Assembly (NCBI RefSeq): GCF_024055605.1
Contig: NZ_JAMXLX010000001.1
Span: forward strand, 496,001 to 560,000
Origin: Ciceribacter sichuanensis
GTDB lineage: Bacteria > Pseudomonadota > Alphaproteobacteria > Rhizobiales > Rhizobiaceae
Direction: 5' to 3'
Length of the DNA stretch: 64,000 bases
Part shown: in pieces, positions 26,591-36,439 of the stretch
Position numbering within the stretch: the stretch's first letter is position 1
Layout of the letters: the number at the start of each line of letters is the position of its first letter
The notes under the pieces: generated by a model
What the model was told of the DNA's origin: nothing
The model's database searches: none
The model's input: only the letters and a program-made list of their open reading frames with translations
Position numbers and translations under genes: made by a program

Positions 26591-27787
26591 TCAAGCCGCG
26601 TCGATCCGCTCGCATTCGGCCGGCGGGCCGAAGCGCCAGGCGTTGCGGCCGTTGTCCTTGACGGCGTAGAGGCCGCGGTCGGCGGCGTTGAGGGTGGCGG
26701 CGAAGCTTGGTTCATTGGCGATCGAGCCGCAGCCGATGCCGATGCTGATGGTGACGTGTCGGTTGCGGTCGCCGGTGTGGGCGTGTTCGATGGCAAGCGA
26801 TCGCACGGCCCGGCGCATGCGCTCGGCGAACATACCGGCGCGGGCGGGGTCCGAAAGCGGCATCAGCGCCAGGAATTCCTCGCCGCCATGGCGTGACAGG
26901 TGGATCGAATCCGGCAGTTCGCGGCGCATGCAGTCGGCAACGGCCCTGAGGCAGGCATCGCCGGCATTGTGGCCGTAATTGTCGTTGAAGGCCTTGAAGT
27001 TATCGATGTCGATCAGCAGCAGCGCCGATTGGGCGAGGTCCTCGCTCCTGTACCAGCGGCGCAGCCGCGCCAGCTCGGCTTCGGCCCCGCGCCGGTTGGG
27101 AAGCTGGGTCAGAGGGTCGGTCGCCGAGAGACGTTCCAGCTCGCCGTTCTGCCGGGAAAGCTCGCGCTTCAGCGCCTCGTTTTCATGCGCCTGCAGAAAG
27201 GCGATCTGGCGTTCCGCCTCCAGCTGATGGCTGGAGATCAGCGTCAGCGTCACCGTCGGCAGGTAGAGGGCGAGGTGATAGAGCACGTAGTCCAGGGTGA
27301 CGCCCTTCAGGAACCAGATGAAGCCGTAGTTGATGAGGAAGCAACAAAGCGTCGCGTAAAGCGTGATTGCCAGCGGCGCGCGAACCGCGATGGTGACGAC
27401 CATCTGGAACACCGCCGCGGCATAATAGTAATGCAGCGCCGCCGGACTTTCGCTCGACACCAGCACAATGCACCAGACGATGTTTCCGGCGATGACGACG
27501 GCAAGCGTCGCCGCCTCCTTGTGGGCGATCGGCCGGCGGCCGCTCTGGTAATGGCTGAGCCCCAGCGCCAGCGGCAGGATCACGCCGAAGCGCAGGCCGA
27601 TTGACAGCCAGACGATGTCGCCGAGCAGCAATACGTCGATTGCCGCATAGAACATGTAGAACAGGGCGATTGTGAAGGTGGTCTGGTTGAGCGACTGGCT
27701 GCGGACATCCGAACGGTCGCGTTCGTAAGCCGACCTTTGTTCGGTCGTCAGACGCGGGCGCGGGTCCAGGCCAAGCCAGTTGTCCAT
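26591..27787 (-). CDS. Membrane-bound diguanylate cyclase
   Basis: A 398-residue protein predicted to make cyclic di-GMP. The N-terminal half (about residues 35-190) has five to six transmembrane helices forming an unknown sensor; a short coiled coil (about 195-220) leads to the GGDEF domain with active-site motif RHGGEEFLALMP and the upstream LTQLPNRRGAEAEL. The inhibitory RxxD I-site five residues before GGEEF is absent (LPDSI there), so product inhibition is probably weak. Two CtrA-type boxes precede the gene. Confidence 0.92.
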   Translation of the reverse strand: MDNWLGLDPRPRLTTEQRSAYERDRSDVRSQSLNQTTFTIALFYMFYAAIDVLLLGDIVWLSIGLRFGVILPLALGLSHYQSGRRPIAHKEAATLAVVIAGNIVWCIVLVSSESPAALHYYYAAAVFQMVVTIAVRAPLAITLYATLCCFLINYGFIWFLKGVTLDYVLYHLALYLPTVTLTLISSHQLEAERQIAFLQAHENEALKRELSRQNGELERLSATDPLTQLPNRRGAEAELARLRRWYRSEDLAQSALLLIDIDNFKAFNDNYGHNAGDACLRAVADCMRRELPDSIHLSRHGGEEFLALMPLSDPARAGMFAERMRRAVRSLAIEHAHTGDRNRHVTISIGIGCGSIANEPSFAATLNAADRGLYAVKDNGRNAWRFGPPAECERIDAA

Positions 27788-27859
27788 CGAGTTTCACCGA
27801 AAGCGCGAAAGAAATGAGAAACTCCGTTCAGGAGCGGCGCAACAAATAGGTCGATCGAC

Positions 27860-27935
27860 TTAATCAGACTTTAAAGCAACGAAAATCCACCCCCTTTTCA
27901 GGGCGTCCGGCCGTGATTGGTTAATGCCGGGTAAA
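27860..27935. promoter_or_regulatory. CtrA-type binding boxes upstream of the diguanylate cyclase gene
   Basis: TTAATCAGACTTTAA at 27860-27874 is a perfect TTAA-N7-TTAA box, 73 bp before the cyclase ATG. TTAATGCCGGGTAAA at 27921-27935 is a second box with one deviation. Both fall in the 209-bp gap after the PBP1A stop, so they can only serve the cyclase gene. CtrA is the master cell-cycle regulator of alphaproteobacteria. Confidence 0.6.
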
Positions 27936-27996
27936 CGACCGCCGGAATGGCGTGCTCATCTGTGATTTCTGTCAATTTTGAGGGGTTTTTGCTGTC

Positions 27997-30174
27997 TCAT
28001 TCCGTGCCGCGCAATTCGACGCTGGCAAGCTTCTGGACGGTCCGGGGAATGGGTTTTGCTTCCTTCATCATGCGGGCGATATCGCGAATCAGCCGGGTCG
28101 AGCCGGATGACAGCGAGCGCGGGCGAACAGGGGCCGGCAGCGCGGCCTCGCCGTCCTTCGGCTTGGCGCTTGCCACCTTCTCGCCGGTTACTTCCTTGCC
28201 CGGATTTTCGAAGCCGGGAATGGGGCGAAGGTCGATGCCCTGATGGGCATAATCCATCAGCTTCTTGAAGGTCATCGCCGGCAGCGAGCCGCCGGTCATG
28301 TTGTTGGACGAGGTATAGTCGTCATTGCCGAACCAGACGGCGGCGGCATAGTTGCCGGTGAAGCCGCAGAACCATGCGTCGCGATAGGCCTGCGTGGTGC
28401 CGGTCTTGCCGCCAGTCAGCACGCCGTCCACGGCGGCGCGTCGCGCGGTGCCGATATAGGGAACCTTGGTCAGCATCTGCAGCATGGAATGCGCCGCCTG
28501 CTCGGAGAGCACCCGCTGCGGCGCCGGTTCGTCGCGATCGAAATCGTAGAGCACGTCGCCATTGTAGTTCATGATCTGCTGGATGCCGTGGCGGCGCGAC
28601 TGATAGCCGCCTGTCGGGAACACGGCATAGGCTGTCGCCTGGTCGAGCACGGTCACTTCCGACGTGCCGATCGGGATCGTCACGTCCTTGCGGATGGGGG
28701 TCTCTACGCCGAATTTCTTGGCTTCCGCCATGATGTCGTTGATGGCGTTGGGGCCGAGCTTTTCCTTGGCGAGACGGACCGGGATGGTGTTGATCGACTT
28801 GACCAGCGCCGTCTCGATATTGATGCGGCCGGCATAGCTGTTGCCGTAGTTCTTCGGGCTCCAGTTGCCCCAGGAAATGGGGCCGTCGGTGATCGGTGTC
28901 TCGGGGGTGAGGCCGCTCTCCATCGCCAGCGAATAGGTGTAGATCTTGAACGACGATCCCGGCTGGCGCAGCGCCCGCGTGGCGCGGTTGAACTGGCTTT
29001 CGCCATAGTCGCGCCCGCCCACCATGGCGCGCACCGCGCCGCCGTTCTCGATCATTACCAGCGCGCCCTGCTTGACGTGATAGGCCTCGCCATATTCGCG
29101 AAGGCTGGAGGCGACGGATTCTTCCGCCGCCTTCTGCAGGCCGGTATCGACGGTGGTGCGCACCACCAGCGAATGATCCGGGAACCTCGCCGCGATCCGC
29201 TGCACCTCGTCGAAGGCCCAGTCGAGGAAGAAATCGGGTGCCTCCGCCTCACCGCGGTCGACGACGGTCGCCGGGTTGCGCCGCGCCGCGATCACCTGAC
29301 CCTCGGTCATGATGCCGCTCTGCACCATGTTGGAGAGCACTTCGTTGGCGCGCCCACGGGCGGCCGGCAGGTTGACATGCGGTGCATATTTCGCCGGCGC
29401 CTTGAACAGGCCGGCCAGCATGGCGCTTTCGGCAAGCGTCACCTCGGTAATCGGCTTGCCGAAATAGAACTGCGAGGCCGCCGCCGCCCCGAAGGTGCCG
29501 CCGCCCATATAGGCGCGGTCGAGATAGAGCGAGAGAATTTCCTTCTTGCTGAGATTGGCTTCGAGCCAGAGCGAGAGGAATGCTTCCTTGATCTTGCGCT
29601 CGATCGAGCGTTCATTGGTGAGGAACAGGTTCTTGGCGAGCTGCTGGGTCAGCGTCGAGCCGCCCTGCACGACGGAGCCGGCCTTGGCGTTCTCGCTCAT
29701 GGCGCGGATCAGGCCGAGGAAGTCGATGCCGAAGTGATCGAAGAAGCGCCGGTCCTCGGTCGCCAGAACCGCCTTGATCAGGTGATCCGGCAGTTCGTCG
29801 ATCGGTACCGAGTTCTCGTGGATGATGCCGCGATGGCCGATCTGGTTGCCGTAGCGGTCGAGAAAGGTGACGGCGAAGTTGTCGTGGTTGCGCCAGTCCT
29901 TCTTGGTTTCCTCGAAGGCCGGCTGCGCAAGCGCCAGAAGCACGACGAAACCCGCGGTGCCGAGCGTCATGCCTTCGCCGAGCACTTCGAAGAACAACCG
30001 CTTGAGACCGCGCACCCGGAAACGGCGGAAGAAGATGGTGATGTCTTCCCAGGTCTCGGTAAAGCGGAATCCGGCATTCCACAGCGTGGAGTCGATCCAG
30101 CTGTCGATACGCAACAGGATATGGCGCTTGAGGCGCGGCTTTTTTTCCGGTTCTGACGGCAGGTTGTCGGCCAC
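27997..30174 (-). CDS. Penicillin-binding protein 1A (glycosyltransferase/transpeptidase)
   Basis: Bifunctional peptidoglycan synthase of 725 residues. A membrane anchor near residue 60 (AGFVVLLALAQPAF) is followed by the GT51 glycosyltransferase (ATEDRRFFDHFGIDFLG, GGSTLTQQLAKNL) and the transpeptidase domain with SxxK in PGSSFK, SxN in KSINTIP, and KTG in GGKTGTTQ. I choose the GTG at 30174 with GGGAAGC upstream, giving the N-terminus MADNLPSEPEKK; the frame is open further to 30390 through unlikely sequence. An N-terminal cytoplasmic stretch of about 50 residues is normal for rhizobial relatives. Confidence 0.92.
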   Translation of the reverse strand: MADNLPSEPEKKPRLKRHILLRIDSWIDSTLWNAGFRFTETWEDITIFFRRFRVRGLKRLFFEVLGEGMTLGTAGFVVLLALAQPAFEETKKDWRNHDNFAVTFLDRYGNQIGHRGIIHENSVPIDELPDHLIKAVLATEDRRFFDHFGIDFLGLIRAMSENAKAGSVVQGGSTLTQQLAKNLFLTNERSIERKIKEAFLSLWLEANLSKKEILSLYLDRAYMGGGTFGAAAASQFYFGKPITEVTLAESAMLAGLFKAPAKYAPHVNLPAARGRANEVLSNMVQSGIMTEGQVIAARRNPATVVDRGEAEAPDFFLDWAFDEVQRIAARFPDHSLVVRTTVDTGLQKAAEESVASSLREYGEAYHVKQGALVMIENGGAVRAMVGGRDYGESQFNRATRALRQPGSSFKIYTYSLAMESGLTPETPITDGPISWGNWSPKNYGNSYAGRINIETALVKSINTIPVRLAKEKLGPNAINDIMAEAKKFGVETPIRKDVTIPIGTSEVTVLDQATAYAVFPTGGYQSRRHGIQQIMNYNGDVLYDFDRDEPAPQRVLSEQAAHSMLQMLTKVPYIGTARRAAVDGVLTGGKTGTTQAYRDAWFCGFTGNYAAAVWFGNDDYTSSNNMTGGSLPAMTFKKLMDYAHQGIDLRPIPGFENPGKEVTGEKVASAKPKDGEAALPAPVRPRSLSSGSTRLIRDIARMMKEAKPIPRTVQKLASVELRGTE

Positions 30175-30411
30175 GCGAATGCTTCCCAGGAATGCTGCGG
30201 ACAGGGCCCGCGACTGTCTATCTCGGGCCTTCCGACATGGGCTCCCGGCCGCAAGTCCCGTGATCCCAGGTCGCCCGACCCTTGACGCGACCGCCGGCAG
30301 GGGCCAAGAGCATGGCGAACCGGCCGGCAAATCGGTGAATGCTGATAGATTGTCGATTTGTACGCAAAGAACAAGAAAAAAGCGGGGCATGATCTGCCCC
30401 GGTGACGGGCG

Positions 30412-30885
30412 ATGACCGAGCTACCTTACTGGAAGACCAAGACCCTTGCCGAAATGACCCTTTCCGAATGGGAAGGGCTGTGCGACGGCTGCGGCCTCTG
30501 TTGTCTCAACAAGCTGGAGGATTGGGACTCCGGTGACGTGGTGTTCACTTCCGTTGCCTGTCGCCTGCTCGACGGGGAAAGCTGTCGCTGCAAGGATTAT
30601 GAAAACCGCAAGGCGACTGTGCCGGACTGCATCCAGCTCACCGTCAAGGGCGTGGACGAGATCGGCTGGCTGCCGCCCACCTGCGCCTATCGCCTGATCG
30701 GCGACGGCGAGGACCTTTACTGGTGGCACTACCTCGTTTCCGGCGACCGCGAAACCGTCCACGCCGCCGGCATCTCCGCCCGCGGACGCACGGTCTCCGA
30801 AGAGGATGTCGATGTCGAGGACTTCGAGGACTATGTCGTCGATTGGCCGCTGACCGTAGGCGAGAAGGCGAAACTGGATCGATAG
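30412..30885 (+). CDS. YcgN-family (UPF0260) cysteine cluster protein
   Basis: A 157-residue cytoplasmic protein of the UPF0260 family. The eight-cysteine pattern begins [14 protein letters not shown] and continues [20 protein letters not shown] and PDCIQL, which likely binds a zinc or iron-sulfur centre; the role is unknown although it is widely conserved. It diverges from the PBP1A gene across a 237-bp spacer in which I see no other gene. Confidence 0.92.
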   Translation: MTELPYWKTKTLAEMTLSEWEGLCDGCGLCCLNKLEDWDSGDVVFTSVACRLLDGESCRCKDYENRKATVPDCIQLTVKGVDEIGWLPPTCAYRLIGDGEDLYWWHYLVSGDRETVHAAGISARGRTVSEEDVDVEDFEDYVVDWPLTVGEKAKLDR

Positions 30886-30979
30886 CCACATGCTTTGCCG
30901 CGCGGTGTGCGTCCGAGGCGAAGCGGAGGCCGTCAGCCCTGGAGGGCATGAACGGCTGTCGTGTCTTTGACCCACCGTC

Positions 30980-32041
30980 TCAGGTCGGCGGCGATTTCTC
31001 CCACCCATCCAGCGCCGTCTGCAGGGACTTGAGGTGGGAGGTTGCCTGCTGGACCAGCGTCGTGTTGCTGTCCGGCGCCTGCAGGGCGATCCGTTCCTGC
31101 ATCTGTTCGCTCAGCCATTTCGCGTATTCGGTATAGGCGTTATCGACGGTGACCTTGCCATAGTTCCGGATAATGCATCTGGCGTTGCCGATCATGGCCT
31201 GCAGCGCCCGGCGTCCGTCGGGATCGATTTCGGCGCGTTCCGTGCTGTCGAAGCCGAGCATCGTGTCGCTGATGGCCCTTGCCCGCAGGCAGGCGGAGAT
31301 GCGCTTGCCCGAGGAAAAGCCACCGATATCCTCGTTGATCCTGTTGACCACCACCTGATACTGCGTCGAGCGCGCAAGCCGCAGTTCCCCGATGATCTTG
31401 GTGGCCTCCTGGGCGATCTTGGGCGGAACGGCCGCATCGGGCGAGCCGAGCTGTTTCGACAGCCATTCCATGGCGGTGGTCACCTCGTCGTCCGGCTGGA
31501 AGAACCGGTTGTTCGCCAGTTCCTTTGAGGTCAGGAGAAAATAGAAGGCGGTGTCGATATCATCCGGATCGACCTGGGTTCGCCAGCTGCTCAGCTCGGC
31601 ATTGAGCTGCCTCCAGATGAGCCGGGCGTGCTGGTTCAGAACCATCATATTCGCCGCGTTGAGATAGACCCTGGCTTCGCGACGCAGCTGCTGGACGGAG
31701 TTGGTTTGCGGGTCCGGCTTGATGAGTGTGGCCTGAAACGGCGCCGGCGCCTTTTCGTCCCAGAAATAGGGAATGTTGAAATTGGCCCTGAACTGCTCCC
31801 GGTCCGCAGCCGAGGCGGTCAGGCGAACCTTTGCGAAAAACGCCTCGGGCTGCTTGAACGTGATTTTCCACACGCCATCGGTAACCGGCTCGTTCTGGAT
31901 ATCCTGCGATACCAGATCCAGCGTCGCGGCATCGACATCCTTGAGCTTGTGATCCACCGCCTGAACTTCCAGCTGTCCGGCCGACAGTGGCGCAGCGTTG
32001 AGGCTGAGAAGGAGGCCGAGGGCAGGAAGGCGGAACGTCAT
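30980..32041 (-). CDS. Secreted hypothetical protein, last gene of the amidase operon
   Basis: A 353-residue protein with a clear signal peptide (FRLPALGLLLSLNAAPLSAG). The mature part is mixed alpha/beta without a recognised domain; it has a pair of cysteines (SACLRARA and NARCIIRN). I choose the ATG at 32041 because it overlaps the stop of the upstream membrane-protein gene by 4 bp (ATGA) and places the signal peptide at the N-terminus. The frame runs open to 32275 with non-coding-like sequence. Its genetic coupling suggests action in the periplasm with the amidase and membrane partner. Confidence 0.75.
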   Translation of the reverse strand: MTFRLPALGLLLSLNAAPLSAGQLEVQAVDHKLKDVDAATLDLVSQDIQNEPVTDGVWKITFKQPEAFFAKVRLTASAADREQFRANFNIPYFWDEKAPAPFQATLIKPDPQTNSVQQLRREARVYLNAANMMVLNQHARLIWRQLNAELSSWRTQVDPDDIDTAFYFLLTSKELANNRFFQPDDEVTTAMEWLSKQLGSPDAAVPPKIAQEATKIIGELRLARSTQYQVVVNRINEDIGGFSSGKRISACLRARAISDTMLGFDSTERAEIDPDGRRALQAMIGNARCIIRNYGKVTVDNAYTEYAKWLSEQMQERIALQAPDSNTTLVQQATSHLKSLQTALDGWEKSPPT

Positions 32042-32562
32042 GCGGGTTTCCATCCGATCAGTTGTGACACGTAAAGGATCTGCAGGGACAGGATGCCGCC
32101 GATCACGCCCTTGACGAGCGTTGCCTGCGCAGGCGTTCCGGCGACGGAGTTCAGGGCGTCCAGATAGGGAGAGACGGAGCAGGCAATCACCACGATGAGG
32201 GAGAGAGCTGCCCCGACCAGCAGCAGGAACAGAATGAAGCCTCCTGTCCAGTTCAGGCTTGTCCCTGCCTTCCATGGCGTGCTCGCCGTATCGATCCGGA
32301 AGCAGACGGCGCCGACGATGAGGGGCAGCGCCGTGGTGGCGGCCGCCGCAAGCTGCCCTATCGTACTCGACAGCGGGATGGAGATCACGGCGAAGAAGGT
32401 CCGGGCCAGTTCCAGCATTTCTCCGTGCAGCAATATCGAGTGTTTTCGCATGATGACGGTCGCAATGACGATGCCGGGCACGCAGGCCTCGAAAATGAAG
32501 ACCAGAATAAGCAGGGTCTGCGCAATTCGCCGGATGGCGCGGTCTGTGATCAAACTGGTCAT
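32038..32562 (-). CDS. Four-helix membrane protein of the amidase operon
   Basis: A 174-residue inner-membrane protein with hydrophobic segments at about residues 16-38, 50-85 (long, perhaps a re-entrant pair), 107-131 and 150-170. No family is recognised. The ATG at 32562 follows AAGGACAGG. It sits 26 bp after the amidase gene and overlaps the secreted-protein gene. Possible roles are a holin-like or anchoring partner, but the sequence does not prove either. Confidence 0.75.
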   Translation of the reverse strand: MTSLITDRAIRRIAQTLLILVFIFEACVPGIVIATVIMRKHSILLHGEMLELARTFFAVISIPLSSTIGQLAAAATTALPLIVGAVCFRIDTASTPWKAGTSLNWTGGFILFLLLVGAALSLIVVIACSVSPYLDALNSVAGTPAQATLVKGVIGGILSLQILYVSQLIGWKPA

Positions 32563-32588
32563 GTCGTCAGCCTGTCCTTCCGCTCGAG

Positions 32589-33440
32589 CTAGGCGACGTA
32601 AGCGCCGTGCACCCATCCGGTCGAAAACGGCACACCGTTTTTCATGACCGATACCAGCAGCCATCGGCCGCGGCGTTCCAGCGGTTGCAGCAGGGTGCCG
32701 CGGGCAAGCAGGGAGACCGTCGGAAACTCGGTCGACGGGCCGGAGCGCAGGTTGAGCCCTTCATCCACGATGACGGAGAGTGTGTCGCTGTCGTTCGATG
32801 AGCGGTCATCGCCGAGCACCTGCGCCCGAAATTTCTGCATGTCGAAGGCCGGGCCGGGGTCCCATTTGCGGGTCGGCGCGATGTCGTCATGGCCGACGAT
32901 TTCATCCACGCCATAGGCATCTACGATGGCGCGGGCGACCTCCACGGCGGCATCGATCTGCTCGGCCGGATATGGCTCCCAGCCGATCAGGCCCGGGGTT
33001 TCATCCGGGTTGCCGTTCTTGTGCTGGGCGAGGACGGGATCGGCGATCGGAGCGCCGGTATAGCTGCGCCAGCCGGAGGCGCTCTTCTGAAGATAGCCCC
33101 AGTTGGAAAGCTCGATGCCGAAGGAATGGCGGTTGAGGCCTTCCAGCCTGTTACCGTGCCGGTCGCGCCAGGAGGACGCCCCGGCATGCCAGGCACATTC
33201 CTCGAAGGACACACACTGGATGATGGAGCCGTCCCGATCGATGACCACATGCGCCGACGAACCGGGATTCTGCTTGCTACGGAACCATTCAGCGCTCGAG
33301 GCGGCGCTGGAGCCATAGGTGAAATGCATCACGAGGATCTTCGGCTGGTTGCCGTCGAATGAGGATTTGTATGGCGAGGGTACAACGGGCACCGCTCGGC
33401 CGTCCTTACGCACCATTCCCCTGGAAATACTGACTGCCAC
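32589..33440 (-). CDS. N-acetylmuramoyl-L-alanine amidase with C-terminal SH3 domain, no signal peptide
   Basis: A 283-residue peptidoglycan amidase. The Amidase_2/PGRP domain shows zinc-type residues in LVMHFTYG, the block SSAHVVIDRDGSI and the closing GHDDIAPTRKWDPGP. From about residue 225 an SH3b domain follows (LSVIVDEGLNLRSGPST, GWVHGAYVA), used for wall binding. No signal peptide is visible, as in phage endolysins and type VI or contact-delivered effectors, so export needs another route. The GTG at 33440 is preceded by AAGGGGGACGCC; a TTG five codons upstream is the alternative. First gene of a three-gene operon. Confidence 0.88.
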   Translation of the reverse strand: MAVSISRGMVRKDGRAVPVVPSPYKSSFDGNQPKILVMHFTYGSSAASSAEWFRSKQNPGSSAHVVIDRDGSIIQCVSFEECAWHAGASSWRDRHGNRLEGLNRHSFGIELSNWGYLQKSASGWRSYTGAPIADPVLAQHKNGNPDETPGLIGWEPYPAEQIDAAVEVARAIVDAYGVDEIVGHDDIAPTRKWDPGPAFDMQKFRAQVLGDDRSSNDSDTLSVIVDEGLNLRSGPSTEFPTVSLLARGTLLQPLERRGRWLLVSVMKNGVPFSTGWVHGAYVA

Positions 33441-33484
33441 GGCGTCCCCCTTCAACGGTCAAGGCATCTGTACTGCATGAGAAA

Positions 33485-33513
33485 TGTAAAACACGCTTTA
33501 CGTGCTTTGACAA
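33485..33513 (-). promoter_or_regulatory. Candidate promoter of the amidase operon
   Basis: On the minus strand TTGTCA (33513-33508) and TTTACA (33490-33485) are 17 bp apart, 45 bp before the GTG start. The spacer contains the inverted repeat GTAAA-ACACGC-TTTAC (33486-33501), which could be an operator. Confidence 0.4.
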
Positions 33514-33708
33514 TTAAATAAATCCATAGGTAGAGTTCACGTCGATATCGACGACAGGTTGCAGGATGGGTTTGCGGCCGCGTAATGGAAGGGAAGGGAT
33601 GCACGACTTTTGACATTCGGGCGACGCGGTCTTGCGAACGGCGTTGGAGGTCTGGGGACCCGCTTCCTTTTGTCCCGTCATGATCTTGAAAAAATCCTGC
33701 CTTGCCCC

Positions 33709-33740
33709 TTGACCCTCCCATGATGGGAAGGTCCATCTAT
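33709..33740 (+). promoter_or_regulatory. CueR/HmrR-type copper promoter of copA
   Basis: TTGACC at 33709-33714 is followed by the near-perfect dyad GACC-C-TCCCATGATGGGA-A-GGTC (33711-33733), with a -10-like CATCTAT just after it. The overlong spacer occupied by a dyad is the hallmark of MerR-family promoters. It matches the operator at 36873 and lies about 125 bp before copA. The rest of the 420-bp gap from 33441 to here contains the amidase promoter and no gene. Confidence 0.8.
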
Positions 33741-33862
33741 GGTGCGGTTCTCCACCGGGCGTGACAGGCGCGGGGAGGGGTGTGGCGATGGATTTCGGGC
33801 CTTGCCGGGACGGATCGGGCGAATGCTGATCCGGCGATGGCGCAATGGGCCCAGAGGTGACG

Positions 33863-36367
33863 ATGATGAACGAGATGCCGAGAAACAAAGCGCCGGCCGC
33901 CCAGCCGATCATCCTGCCGGTCGAGGGCATGACCTGCGCCTCCTGCGTCAAGCGGGTCGAGAAGGCTGCCGCCAAGGTGCCGGGGGTTGCGGCAAGCGCC
34001 GTGAACTTTGCCACCGAAACGCTGAGCGTGACGCCGGGGCCCGGTTTTTCGGCTGAGGCTCTGGTCAAGGCGGTGCAGGATGCGGGCTATGAGGCGAAGG
34101 CCGAGACGGTGACGCTCGATATCGAGGACATGACCTGCGCCTCCTGCGTCTCAAGGGTGGAAAAGGCCCTGAAAAGCGTGCCGTCCGTCGAGAGCGCGGC
34201 CGTCAACCTTGCAACCGGCAAGGCGGTGGTGACAGTGCTTGGCGGCAGAAGTGCCGTTCCCGCTCTCACAAAGGCGGTCGAGAGGGCCGGCTACAAGGCG
34301 AAGCTGCAGGCCGAGGCCGGCGAGACGGATACCCACGAGGAAGCCAAGGAACGAGAGATCTCCCGCCTGACGCGTGATTTCTGGACAGCGCTGGTGTTTT
34401 CGCTGCCGCTCTTCGTGATGGAGATGGGCAGCCACATCTATCCGCCGCTGCATCACAGGCTGATGGACATCTTCCCCGGCAACCTCCTGAATTACATCCA
34501 GTTTATGCTCGCGACGCTGGTGCTTTTCGGCCCCGGCCGCCGTTTCTTCGTCAAGGGCGTTCCGGCGCTTTTGCGCGGCGGGCCGGACATGAATTCGCTG
34601 GTCGCGATCGGCACCGGTGCCGCCTATCTCTATTCGCTGGCGACCACCTTCGCGCCTGACGCGCTGCCCTATGAGGCGCGGCACGTCTATTACGAGGCGG
34701 CGACCGTGATCGTGACGCTGATCCTGCTCGGGCGGCTGCTGGAAGCGCGCGCAAAGGGCCGCACCGGGGCTGCGATCAAGAAGCTTGCCGGCCTGCAGGC
34801 CAAGACCGCCCGCGTCGAGCGCGATGGCGTAACACTGGATATCGCCGCGTCCGACGTGGTGGCCGGCGATGTCGTGGTGGTGCGTCCGGGCGAGCGCATT
34901 CCGGTCGACGGCAGCGTGATCGACGGTGCCTCCCATGTGGACGAGGCGATGATTTCGGGCGAACCCGTGCCGGTCGAGAAGACTGCCGGCGCAACCGTGA
35001 TCGGCGGCACGATCAACGGCAAGGGTTCCTTTCGGTTCAGGGCCGAGAGGGTCGGTTCCGACATGATGCTCTCGCAGATCATCCGCATGGTGGGCGAGGC
35101 GCAAGGCGCGAAACTGCCGATCCAGATGGCGGTCGACAAGGTGACGGGCTGGTTCGTTCCGGCGGTGATCGGCATTGCCGTGCTGACATTTTTCGTCTGG
35201 CTCTTCGTCGGGCCGGAGCCGGCCTATACCTACGGGCTCGTTGCTGCCGTCGCCGTTCTCATCATCGCTTGCCCCTGCGCCATGGGGCTTGCCACGCCGA
35301 CCTCGATCATGGTCGGTACGGGCAGGGCCGCCGAACTCGGCGTTCTCTTCCGCAAGGGCGAGGCGCTGCAGACGCTGAAGGATGTCGATACCGTCGTGAT
35401 GGACAAGACCGGCACGATCACCAAGGGCCGGCCGGAACTGACCGATATCGCGGTTGCCGAGGGCTTCGAGGAGGACAGGGTGCTGGCGCTGGCCGCAAGC
35501 CTTGAGGCGCGCTCCGAGCATCCCGTGGCCGAGGCCATCGTGAAGGCCGCAATTGCGCGGGGGCTTGCGGTCGAAGCGTCCGACACCGTCGAGGCGGTTG
35601 CGGGCTACGGTATCGCCGGCAGGGTTTCCGGCGTCACGGTGACGGCCGGTGCCGACCGCTACATGGCAAGGCTCGGCCTCGACGTATCGATCTTCGGCGA
35701 GACGGCGGCACGGCTGGCATCGGAGGGCAAGACGCCGCTCTATGTCGCGCTCGACGGCCGGCTTGCCGCCGCGATTGCGGTTGCCGATCCGTTGAAGCCG
35801 ACCAGCATTCAGTCCGTCAAGGCATTGAAGGCGCTGGGATTGTCGGTAGTCATGGTGACGGGCGACAATCGCCGGACGGCGGAAGCGATCGGGCGGGCGA
35901 CCGGGATCGACGAAGTGGTGGCGGAAGTGCTGCCCGAGGGCAAGGTGAAGGCGATCGAGGCACTGCGCGAGAAGGGCCGCAAGGTGGCCTTCATCGGCGA
36001 TGGCATCAACGACGCGCCCGCACTGGCCAGCGCCGATACCGGCATTGCGATTGGAACCGGAACGGATGTCGCCATCGAAAGCGCCGACGTGGTGCTGGTC
36101 GGCGGCGACCTCTCGGGCGCGGTGCATGCCGTGGAAATCAGCCGCAAGGTGATCCGCAATATCGGCCAGAATCTTTTTTGGGCCTTTGGCTACAACATAT
36201 TGCTGATCCCGGTTGCGGCGGGCATCCTCTACCCGCATTTCGGGATCATGCTCTCGCCAATGGTGGGCGCCGCAGCCATGGGGCTTTCGAGCGTCTTCGT
36301 CCTGACCAATGCGTTGCGATTGAAGCGGGCTACCGTGACGGACATCAGCACGGCGGGGGCTATGTGA
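33863..36367 (+). CDS. copA: Copper-translocating P1B-type ATPase
   Basis: Exports Cu(I) across the inner membrane; called actP in some rhizobia. The 834-residue protein has two N-terminal heavy-metal domains (GMTCASC at about residues 23-28, DMTCASC at about 89-94), the intramembrane CPC motif in [11 protein letters not shown], phosphorylation site DKTGTIT, the SEHPVAEAI histidine-proline motif and [10 protein letters not shown]. The ATG at 33863 follows GAGG at 5-bp spacing. It is followed by cueR and then copZ, forming a complete copper regulon. Confidence 0.95.
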   Translation: MMNEMPRNKAPAAQPIILPVEGMTCASCVKRVEKAAAKVPGVAASAVNFATETLSVTPGPGFSAEALVKAVQDAGYEAKAETVTLDIEDMTCASCVSRVEKALKSVPSVESAAVNLATGKAVVTVLGGRSAVPALTKAVERAGYKAKLQAEAGETDTHEEAKEREISRLTRDFWTALVFSLPLFVMEMGSHIYPPLHHRLMDIFPGNLLNYIQFMLATLVLFGPGRRFFVKGVPALLRGGPDMNSLVAIGTGAAYLYSLATTFAPDALPYEARHVYYEAATVIVTLILLGRLLEARAKGRTGAAIKKLAGLQAKTARVERDGVTLDIAASDVVAGDVVVVRPGERIPVDGSVIDGASHVDEAMISGEPVPVEKTAGATVIGGTINGKGSFRFRAERVGSDMMLSQIIRMVGEAQGAKLPIQMAVDKVTGWFVPAVIGIAVLTFFVWLFVGPEPAYTYGLVAAVAVLIIACPCAMGLATPTSIMVGTGRAAELGVLFRKGEALQTLKDVDTVVMDKTGTITKGRPELTDIAVAEGFEEDRVLALAASLEARSEHPVAEAIVKAAIARGLAVEASDTVEAVAGYGIAGRVSGVTVTAGADRYMARLGLDVSIFGETAARLASEGKTPLYVALDGRLAAAIAVADPLKPTSIQSVKALKALGLSVVMVTGDNRRTAEAIGRATGIDEVVAEVLPEGKVKAIEALREKGRKVAFIGDGINDAPALASADTGIAIGTGTDVAIESADVVLVGGDLSGAVHAVEISRKVIRNIGQNLFWAFGYNILLIPVAAGILYPHFGIMLSPMVGAAAMGLSSVFVLTNALRLKRATVTDISTAGAM

Positions 36368-36439
36368 TGCGGGCGGTTGTGAAGGAAGGCCATCGGGCTG
36401 GGAAACTGGGCATGAAAACGGAAAGGAAAGGAGTGACGC

